NCBI RefSeq assembly: GCF_000186865.1 | Contig: NW_008705566.1 | Span: 2,101,699-2,165,698 of the forward strand | DNA: 64,000 nt | Direction: 5' to 3' | Origin: Aureococcus anophagefferens | Lineage: Eukaryota; Sar; Pelagophyceae; Pelagomonadales; Pelagomonadaceae | Part shown: in pieces, positions 54,670-61,495 of the stretch | Layout of the letters: every line of letters begins with the position of its first letter | Position numbering within the stretch: position 1 is the stretch's first letter | Position numbers and translations under genes: made by a program | Notes under the pieces: model-generated | The model's input: the letters and a program-made list of their open reading frames with translations, nothing else | Database searches by the model: none | Told to the model about the DNA's origin: nothing

Positions 54670-54810
54670 TCAGACGAGCTCCGTCGCCTTGCAGCAGGGC
54701 TTGGCCTGCTTCTCCGCGCAGCACGACGGCCGAGCGGCGAGCATCGTCTCCTTCTCCGCGGCGTCGTCGCAGCAGGACCGCGTCGCCGGCTCGAGCTTCG
54801 CGTTCGTCAT
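54670..54810 (-). CDS. Small Cys-pair protein (46 aa)
   Basis: An ATG at 54810 opens MTNAKLEPATRSCCDDAAEK, ending KATELV with a TGA at 54670. It has three Cys-Cys pairs (SCCDDA, SCCAEKQ, PCCKATE) spaced 17 and 11 residues apart in a Lys/Glu/Ala background. That organised pattern favours a real micro-protein, perhaps metal-binding, over a chance frame. No signal peptide and no known family. Its ATG lies 25 bp from the end of the next small gene on the same strand. Confidence 0.45.
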   Translation of the reverse strand: MTNAKLEPATRSCCDDAAEKETMLAARPSCCAEKQAKPCCKATELV

Positions 54811-54835
54811 GATGTAGTAGCTACGGTGTCACGTG

Positions 54836-55111
54836 TCAAGGGGCGGGAAAACACCCCGGGACGCGGCGCGCGCGCATGAAGGACGCCTGGGCGACGAAGG
54901 GCAGCACGTCGAAGACGAGCATCGCTGCGTAGAGCGACGACCCGGAGAGCCCGACGAAGAGCGTCCAGAAGAAGTAGTCGAGCACGCTCACGCCGGCCTG
55001 GCCCGCGAGGATCTGCGCGTTCGGCGTCACGTCCTCGAGCCGCGGCTCGCGCGCGCGGCCGTTGGCGTAGTTGTAGAGGAAGAGGCCCCAGCCGAGGCAG
55101 CAGAGGCACAT
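54836..55111 (-). CDS. Small membrane protein (91 aa)
   Basis: From the ATG at 55111: MCLCCLGWGLFLYNYANGRA, then a short polar part (REPRLEDVTPNAQILAGQAG) and a strong hydrophobic hairpin, VLDYFFWTLFVGLSGSSLYA and AMLVFDVLPFVAQASF, ending ARRVPGCFPAP. One or two membrane spans are expected; the N-terminal CLCC could be palmitoylated. No family is recognised. Confidence 0.55.
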   Translation of the reverse strand: MCLCCLGWGLFLYNYANGRAREPRLEDVTPNAQILAGQAGVSVLDYFFWTLFVGLSGSSLYAAMLVFDVLPFVAQASFMRARRVPGCFPAP

Positions 55112-55507
55112 GGCTTTTTCGACGCGCCGCGACCGGAGTTTTGCGACGAGCGATGGAGCTCTGGATCAGCGAGAGCGTATGGACGCGAGGACGACGCCGC
55201 GGTCGGTCTAGCTAGGCGACGGCGCGGCGCTGGCGGCGCCGAAGGAGGACTGGAGGCAGCTCGTGTGGAGCTCCAGGGTCAGTGGAGCAATTTTGAACTT
55301 CAAGTTGAAGGAGCGCCTACGCCCGGCTTTAGTGGCCCCCCCAGTGCCCGCGCCCGCCCAAAGTAGGCGCGTAGGCGAGGTGCGTCGCCTAATGCGCGAG
55401 AGAGAGAGGCTCGCAGGTGACCTAGGCCGTCGCCTCTCGCCTTGGGCACGCGACGCCTCCCCGACCCCTCAGGACCTCCATCGGTGTCCGGCTATGTAGC
55501 GTTCTTT
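55112..55507. other. Gene-free stretch
   Basis: About 400 bp with no convincing gene. It contains TTTTGAACTTCAAGTTGAAG near 55291, weakly similar to sequence near 4200-4222, and the partially self-complementary GCGCCTACGCC/GTAGGCGCG around 55313-55372. Confidence 0.35.
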
Positions 55508-56599
55508 TTAAGGGCGCCGCTGCCTATCGGGAAACCAGTGCTTGAGCGCGAATATGGCGTGTGCGTGGCCTTTGGCGGCCGCGCGCTCCCAATAGCGTTT
55601 GGCCTCGGTGATATTCACTTCCACGCCCTCTCCCGTTCTGTAGCAATGCCCAAGGTTGATCTCGGCGTCAGTGAATCCCTGATCCGCAGCCATCTTGAAA
55701 AGGCGGAACGCTTCCTCAAATTTTTTGTCTTGACGAAGATAGACTCCAAGATTGCGCTGCGCATGCGCGTCGCCTCGTTCCGAAGTGATGCGTATGAGTT
55801 GTAGCGCCTTCCTCCTGTCTAACTTGACGCCATCTCCAGTAGCGTACGCGGTGCTGAGCGGAATCGTAGCGTCCATGTCCCCGAGCTCCACGGCGCGCTT
55901 GTAAAGCTTTGCAGCCTTCTTCGCGGATTTCACGACGCCATGGTTAGGTCTGCCTTCGCGATAGATGTCACCGAGAGTCTTCATCGCTTCCGGCACCTCG
56001 TTCTCGACGTGGCGGCGAAGATGCGCGAGGTGTTCCGCAGCGGTTTTTGGGGCCGGTATGCGACAGAGAGTACAATGCGTTCCGCGGGTCTTGTCGTGAC
56101 ACGACCTGCAGATCGTCCGGCAGCAGCAGAAAAGAAGTGCCCTCTGTTCATTCACGTCCCAATCCTCGAGACAGATCGGGCACCGCGACCCGTACCGCGC
56201 CGACGCCGGCTCGGGCAACGGGTTCGCCTCGCGCCGCACGCGGGCCGCCTCGTGTTCCGCCGCGATGCGCGCGCGGACCTCGTCGGCGTGCGACCGCGGT
56301 GCAGGGCCGTAGAACATTTCCGGCGGCGGCGACGGCGGGGGCATCGGGGTCTCGGCCTCCGCCCGCTTCTCCTCCTCCGCGCGCTCGTTTCGGATCTTTT
56401 TGCACGCCTTCCGGTGGCCGCGGTCGCGCCAGTCAATTCTTTGGCATTCAGTCGAACAATACTGCGTAGTCGCACACGGACAGTTCAGCATGGTCTTCGG
56501 TTTCGTCCCACAAATCGTACACGTCAATCTCAGCTGTAGCGCTTTCGCCCGGGCTTTGACCTGCTCGAATTCCATCTGCTTCTTCTGCCAGTCCTTCAT
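55508..56599 (-). CDS. MYND/RING/Sel1-repeat protein
   Basis: 363 aa from the ATG at 56599 (MKDWQKKQMEFEQVKARAKA). A MYND zinc finger at about residues 27-66 reads CTICGTKPKTMLNCPCATTQ then YCSTECQRIDWRDRGHRKAC. A RING-like cluster at about 140-180 reads CPICLEDWDVNEQRALLFCC, CRTICRSCHDKTRGTHCTLC. Sel1-type TPRs follow from about 205 (AMKTLGDIYREGRPNHGVVK, ATIPLSTAYATGDGVKLDRR, AEINLGHCYRTGEGVEVNIT). It probably is an adaptor or E3-like protein. Codon use is less GC-rich than that of the genes at 1-50 kb. Confidence 0.85.
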   Translation of the reverse strand: MKDWQKKQMEFEQVKARAKALQLRLTCTICGTKPKTMLNCPCATTQYCSTECQRIDWRDRGHRKACKKIRNERAEEEKRAEAETPMPPPSPPPEMFYGPAPRSHADEVRARIAAEHEAARVRREANPLPEPASARYGSRCPICLEDWDVNEQRALLFCCCRTICRSCHDKTRGTHCTLCRIPAPKTAAEHLAHLRRHVENEVPEAMKTLGDIYREGRPNHGVVKSAKKAAKLYKRAVELGDMDATIPLSTAYATGDGVKLDRRKALQLIRITSERGDAHAQRNLGVYLRQDKKFEEAFRLFKMAADQGFTDAEINLGHCYRTGEGVEVNITEAKRYWERAAAKGHAHAIFALKHWFPDRQRRP

Positions 56600-56801
56600 G
56601 GTCTCGACGTAGAGGAGGAGGGCCGGTCGTACAACTCGCGTCGGACGGGGTAAGCTTCACGGATGGGGTCGTGGGGGTAGACAGCGACTCTCTGTGCTGA
56701 TCTGCCGCAAGACTGAAATCGCCGAAAGGCCTAACCTACCGAGCGCCTCCCCCAACAAGGCCCCCAACAAGCTCGCTCGAGCCCCACGCTTCCGGGTCTC
56801 T

Positions 56802-58998
56802 TTACCGCGGCGACTGGTCCATGGGCGTGGCGGCGTGGTCGATGGTGACGTGCTCGGCGAGCTCCTCCGCGTCGCTGAAGACGCGGCCGCGGTCCGCGGG
56901 GAGGTCGCGGTGGAACGCGCGGACGTCGTCGTAGAGGAGGCGCTGGATGGCGCTCTTCGTCAGCGCCACGGCCTCGACGTCGTCCATCTCGACGTGGAAG
57001 CCCGCGCGCGCCTCGAGCTCGTGCTCGCGGTAGTCCGCGAGGCACGCGTGGTCGATGCAGTCGGAGACGGGCGTCCGCTTCCGCGGGTCGAAGCCTGTGT
57101 GGATTCCAAACCTTCAACCCGACTTCAATGTGTGCGTATGCGACCGTTTCGACGCGAGGCTTTCTGCTGTGCTTCGAAAAGTCGATGAGAGCAATCGATC
57201 CGTCCAAAAATCAGCCGAATCGACTTCGATTTGACCGAGATAGAGAGTTCTGAAGTTTGGTGGGGACCCCCCAAACCAGTGGTTGATTTCCACACAGGTC
57301 GAAGCGGAGCATGCCCAGCACCAGGTCCAGCGCCCCCGGCGGCGCCCCGGGCACCTTGCGGTCCAACGGCTGCGCCGCGTAGGCCGGCAGCCCGTCGAGG
57401 AACTGGCGCGCGGATTTGTTCGTGACGAACCACGAGTCGCCGGGGTCCGTCGGCTTGCCGAGCTGCTTGAGGATGATCTTGAGCTGGTGCAGGTAGTCGT
57501 TGCCCGGGAAGAGGGGCTCCTTGATGAGCATCTCGACGAAGATGCACGCCGACGCCCAGACGTCGATGGCCGCGCCGTAGTGGTGGAAGCCGAGCATGAC
57601 CTGCGCGGAAATCAAGCGCTGGTTTGGGGGGTCCCCACCAAACTTGAGAAATTCTCTATCTCGGTCACATCGAAGTCGATTCGGCTGATCTTTGGACGAA
57701 TCGATTGCTCTCGTCGAGTTCTCGAAGCACGGCAGAAGAACTCGCGCCGAAACGGTCGATTACGCGCACATTGAAGTCGGGGTGAAGATTTGATTTCCAC
57801 ACGGAGCGCGACCTCCGGCGCGCGGTACCACCGCGTGACGACGTACTCCGTGAAGTTGTTCGCGCCGCCGTCGACGGCCGGCGCCTCGATGTAGCCGTCC
57901 GTCAGCGCCGCGCCCTCGTGGCTCAGGCAGCGGCTCAGGCCGAAGTCGCAGACCTTGAGGCCGCACGTCTTCACGTCGACGAGCAGGTTCGCGGGCTTGA
58001 GGTCGCGGTGGATGACGCCCGCCGAGTTGATGTAGTGGACGCCGCAGAGCGTCTGGTAGAAGAGGTAGAGCTGCTGGTCGGAGCTGAGGGCCGTCTTCGA
58101 GTAAATCACGCGCGAGAGGTCCGTCGTCGACAGCGGCGTCACGATGTAGAGGTCCTCAAAGTCCGCGGAGTGCGACGGCTCGACGATGTCGTAGAGCCCG
58201 AGCACGCAGGGGTGGTTCCAGTTGCGCATGAGGCGCACCTCCCGCAGGATCCGCTTCGCGTCGACCTGAGTGGATTCCAACCACTGGTTTGGGGGGTCCC
58301 CACCAAACTTCAGGACTCTCTATCTCGGTCAAATCGAAGTCGATTCGGCTGATTTTTGGACGAATCGATTGCTCTTGTGGAGTTCTCGAAGCACGGCAGA
58401 AAGTCTCGCGTCGAAACCGTCGAATACGCTCACATTGAAGTCGAGTTGAAGGTTTGGAATCCACACAGGCGTCGACGGCGTCCTCGAAGACGTTCGCGAC
58501 CTTCTTGATCGCGACGTCGTAGGGCGCGCCGAAGCGCTCGCGCGCCTCGGCGGACGTGTCGCGGGCCGACGCGACGCAGCCGTAGGCGCCGGAGCCGACC
58601 TTCTTGACGAGCTCGTACTTGGGGTCGATCTGCCACGCCTCGCCCGCGAATTGGACCGTCGCGGACCGCACCGCGTGGCTCGCCTCGGACCGGAGCGCGC
58701 GCATCCAGGCGTCGCGGGCCGCGTCGTCGGCGGCGCCGCACTTGAGGGCGTGCTTCGCGAGGATGACCTGGAACCGCGACCCGGCGCCGGGGAGCACGTC
58801 GACCTTGGCGCCCCACGAGAGCTCGACGGCGCCCTTGGCGCGCGCGACGCGCGCCTCGTCGAGCACCCCGTCGAGCGCCCCGTCGAAGTACGCGAACCAG
58901 GCCCGCGAACTGTCGCGCTTCCGGTAGAGCGCGAACCAGCGCTTCTGCCACCGCATGACGCTCTTCTTCTCGAGCCACCCCGTCTTCACCGTCTCCAT
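56802..58998 (-). CDS. PH-domain MAP kinase (ERK-type TEY) with three introners
   Basis: Exons 58998..58465, 58265..57801, 57600..57294 and 57094..56802; 532 aa. Residues 1 to about 115 form a PH domain (METVKTGWLEKKSVMRWQKR, WFALYRK, final W in RDAWMRALRSEA). A MAPK follows: VGSGAYGCVASA, DVAIKKV, VIHRDLKPANLLVD, VCDFGLSR, and activation loop FTEYVVTRWYRAPEV with the TEY pair. Each intron junction carries four extra residues (VDAC|VDAKR, EVALR|VMLG, FDLC|FDPRK) compared with the usual MAPK sequence. The PH domain may recruit the kinase to phosphoinositides at a membrane. Confidence 0.93.
57095..57293 (-). mobile_element. Introner in MAPK gene, third intron (199 bp)
   Basis: On the minus strand GCTTCGAC precedes CTGT|GTGGAAATC and follows CCACACAG, giving an 8-bp target duplication and perfect CTGTGTGGA/TCCACACAG terminal repeats. 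The first four element bases stay in the exon. The body shares long blocks with the other two MAPK introners (for example GGTTTGGGGGGTCCCCACCA). Confidence 0.9.
57601..57800 (-). mobile_element. Introner in MAPK gene, second intron (200 bp)
   Basis: Minus strand: CTCCGT|GTGGAAATC...CGCGCAG|GTCATGCTC. The flanking duplication is diverged (GTCGCGCT before, GTCATGCT after; two mismatches). The body is read in the opposite sense from the other two MAPK copies: on the plus strand it starts GCGCGGAAATCAAGC and carries GGTCCCCACCAAACTTGAGA, yet it is still spliced. This is the oldest-looking copy at its borders. Confidence 0.88.
58266..58464 (-). mobile_element. Introner in MAPK gene, first intron (199 bp)
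   Basis: Minus strand: GTCGACGC|CTGT|GTGGATTCC...CCACTCAG|GTCGACGC. The 8-bp duplication is perfect and duplicates the codons for VDA in VDAKR. The body again contains the shared blocks, in the orientation of the second intron. Confidence 0.9.
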
Positions 58999-59257
58999 CG
59001 TTCGGTCTTGTGGTGGGCGCTCGGGTGGCGGCGTCGACGACGGGGGGTTGGCCGCGGGTGGGAGGGTCGGGCGGCGCGGCGCGTGAGTTTCTTGGTCGGC
59101 TCGCGCGCCGCGGATGCGCCAGGGCCTGGACGTTGCTGTGGACTTGCACAAAGACTCGGTCGCTTGCACAAAGCGGTGAACTCGGGTTGACAGTTTTTCA
59201 GCGGTCTAGTCGGCGCTCGGGGTGCTCGTAGCGCCCCTTTGCGCCCCCTGAAGCGAC

Positions 59258-59332
59258 GACCTCGCCGAGCGCTACGGCCTCGACTTGCCGCAGAAGCGCT
59301 ACGTCGCGCGCGCGCTCGCCCAGCTCTGGGCC
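59258..59332 (+). pseudogene. Orphan C-terminal coding fragment
   Basis: The plus strand reads DDLAERYGLDLPQKRYVARA then LAQLWA and a TAG at 59330-59332. It looks like a genuine protein end, but upstream on this strand lies the start of the PH-MAPK gene on the other strand, so no gene body exists. Presumably a relic moved here by rearrangement. Confidence 0.35.
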
Positions 59333-59374
59333 TAGGGCGCCGCTAACGCTGTCGCGGCAACACCTTACTTCCAG

Positions 59375-59512
59375 CTGCATGGTTCCCGTGGTCGATGTGG
59401 CTCATCTCGTGGATCATGACCGCCAGGTTGTGCTCGACGGGGTAGAAGTCGTGGCTCTTGGGCCGCCGGAGGCGCATCGCGTTCGGGTCCCAGTTGCCGA
59501 AGCGTGCAACTG
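59375..59512 (-). pseudogene. WLM-type metalloprotease fragment
   Basis: The minus strand reads RFGNWDPNAMRLRRPKSHDF, then YPVEHNLAVMIHEMSHIDHG and NH. The HEMSHIDHGNH zinc site matches the WLM/Wss1 family (HExxHxxxGxH; proteases removing DNA-protein cross-links with SUMO/ubiquitin). It starts after a possible acceptor (CTCTGCAG) and ends near a donor-like GGAAGTAAGG, so it may be one exon. No flanking exons are visible within several hundred bases on either side, where other genes lie. Relic or orphan exon. Confidence 0.45.
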
Positions 59513-59658
59513 CAGAGCCGCGTCGCAGGGAGGAATGTGGGATGTTGCCGTCGATCGAGTCGCGGCGCGTGTTTTAACGTCGAGTAGAGAGGGAGACGGC
59601 TTTCGTAGCGCTCCTTGGCGCCCCCCCCGACCTCGAAGAAGACCCCTGAAGCGCAAAG

Positions 59659-61056
59659 ATGGTCCTCTCTGACGACGAGCTCGCGCAGATCACCGCGCTC
59701 ATCTCGGACTCGGGCGACGACGCCGTCGGGGCGAGCTCGGACGTGCACTGGCTCCTGTACTGCGGCGTCCTCGTCTTTCTGATGCAGGCGGGTTTCGCCA
59801 TGCTCTGCGCCGGGTCCATCCGCGCGAAGAATGCGCAGAACATCCTGCTCAAGAACCTCATGGACGCGTGCGTCGGCGCGACGTGGTTCTGGGCGACGGG
59901 CTACGCGTTCGCGTACGGGTCCGACTCGTCCGGCGGCAACTGGTTCATCGGCGGGAACAAGTACTTCTTCCTCTCCAACGGCTACGAGGGCGACAGCGGC
60001 TTCCACGACTGGTTCTTCCAGTTCGCCTTCGCGGCGACGGCGGCGACGATCGTCTCCGGCGCCGTCGCGGAGCGGTGCTCCATGGGCGCGTACGCGGGCT
60101 ACAGCGCGGTCCTCACGGGCTTCGTCTACCCCGTGGTCGTCCACTGGATCTGGAGCGGCGACGGCTTCCTCACGGCCTTCGTGCCCGAGGGCAAGACGGC
60201 CTGGCTCAAGGTCGGCGTCGTCGACTTCGCGGGCTGCGGCGTCGTCCACATGGTCGGCGGCGCGGCCGCGGGCATCGGCGCGGCGATCCTCGGGCCGCGC
60301 CTCGGCCGCTTCGGCCCGAACGCGAAGCCCATCAACGGCCACTCCATGCCCCTGGTGGTCCTGGGCACGTTCCTCCTCTGGGTCGGGTGGTACGGCTTCA
60401 ACCCGGGGTCGACGCTCTGCATCGTCGGCTGCGACGCCGTCGCGGCCAAGGTCGCGGTGACGACGACGCTCGCGGCGGCCGCCGGCGGCCTCACGAACCT
60501 CTTCCTCCACTACGCGCTCTCCCACGTCTACGACGTCGGCGAGATGTGCAACGGCGTCCTCGCGGGGCTCGTGTCCATCACGTCCGCGTGCGCGGTCGTC
60601 GAGCCCTGGGCCGCGGTCGTCATCGGCTTCGTCGGCGCGTTCGTCTACACGGGGGGCAGCTTCCTCCTCGTGAAGCTCGAGATCGACGACGCGGTCAACG
60701 CGACGCCCGTGCACTACTTCGCGGGCGCGTGGGGCCTGCTCGCGCCCGCGCTCTTCGCGCGGCCCTACAACATGCGCGCGGCCTACGGCAACGCGGACCG
60801 CGCGGGCCTCTTCTACACGGGCGACGGCTCCATGCTCGCCTGCCAGGTCGTCGCGCTGCTCCTCATCACGGCCTGGGTCGCGGCGACGATGACGCCCTTC
60901 TTCCTCTTGATGAACGCGCTGGGCATCTTCCGCGTGTCGCGCGAGTTCGAGGAGGCCGGCCTCGACGAGTCGAAGCACGGCGGCAGCGCCTACGGCATCG
61001 ATTTCAAGGAATTCAAGGAGGTCGAGATGCAGATCAAGACCGAGCTCGAGGCTTGA
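59659..61056 (+). CDS. AMT-type ammonium transporter
   Basis: 465 aa from the ATG at 59659. Eleven hydrophobic helices are predicted. Family marks include VFLMQAGFAMLCAGSIRAKN with downstream NILLKNLMDACVGATWFWAT, then FQFAFAATAATIVSGAVAER and DFAGCGVVHMVGGAAAGIGA with the first pore His. LGTFLLWVGWYGFNPGS, the GVLAGLVSITSACAVVEPW block and NATPVHYFAGAWGLLAP with the second pore His follow. The product imports ammonium across the plasma membrane for nitrogen assimilation. The cytosolic C-terminus is short (FKEFKEVEMQIKTELEA), close to the AMT1 type. Confidence 0.95.
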   Translation: MVLSDDELAQITALISDSGDDAVGASSDVHWLLYCGVLVFLMQAGFAMLCAGSIRAKNAQNILLKNLMDACVGATWFWATGYAFAYGSDSSGGNWFIGGNKYFFLSNGYEGDSGFHDWFFQFAFAATAATIVSGAVAERCSMGAYAGYSAVLTGFVYPVVVHWIWSGDGFLTAFVPEGKTAWLKVGVVDFAGCGVVHMVGGAAAGIGAAILGPRLGRFGPNAKPINGHSMPLVVLGTFLLWVGWYGFNPGSTLCIVGCDAVAAKVAVTTTLAAAAGGLTNLFLHYALSHVYDVGEMCNGVLAGLVSITSACAVVEPWAAVVIGFVGAFVYTGGSFLLVKLEIDDAVNATPVHYFAGAWGLLAPALFARPYNMRAAYGNADRAGLFYTGDGSMLACQVVALLLITAWVAATMTPFFLLMNALGIFRVSREFEEAGLDESKHGGSAYGIDFKEFKEVEMQIKTELEA

Positions 61057-61495
61057 CGGTCGTGATCCCCCCTCCCCGCCCCGCTCCTCAATCGAAACCC
61101 CCCCGCGTTCAGCGCGAGGAAGCTATGCCCCGAAAAAGCGGACGCGCGCCGATCGAAGATCCTCCGTGCTCGACCACAGGAAGCCCCCTCCCCCAACGCG
61201 CCGACGCGCGTCGACTTGCCTGCTCCCCCTGCGCGGAGGTGAAAGTCCTTTTCACGTGAAAGTGGAGAGGCAGCACTCCTCCAATTGTACTTCGTACTTG
61301 TCACCCTAAGTCTCTCAAGAAGCCCCTAGGGGGGGGCAGCGGCGGTAGCCCGTTGCGCTGGCGTTGCAGAGCGATCTCGCGTTTGCGGACCACCTCGCGC
61401 TGGCGTCGCCCCTCGGCGTCGCACCGTTCCTGGGGCCGCAGCGACTGCGCGAGCCGCCTCCACCCCACACGAGCAACCAACCACAGCTACACACG
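61057..61495. other. Convergent intergenic region
   Basis: About 440 bp between the stops of the transporter and the large membrane protein. It has C-rich tracts and one G8 run (about 61331). No gene, RNA or clear hairpin was recognised. Confidence 0.4.

Larger units (their letters stand above)
59222..59655. repeat. Diverged direct repeat flanking gene fragments
   Basis: GTAGCGCCCCTTTGCGCCCCCTGAAGCG near 59228 recurs, diverged and expanded by about 20 bp, near 59607 (GTAGCGCTCCTTGGCGCCCC...CCCCTGAAGCG). The right copy is the 5' leader of the ammonium transporter. The left copy precedes an orphan coding fragment. Confidence 0.5.

Noticed and set aside
55285..55312. Another introner copy (TTGAACTTCAAGTTGAAG)
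   Set aside because: Only about 18 bp resemble sequence near 4200, with no flanking duplication or host gene.
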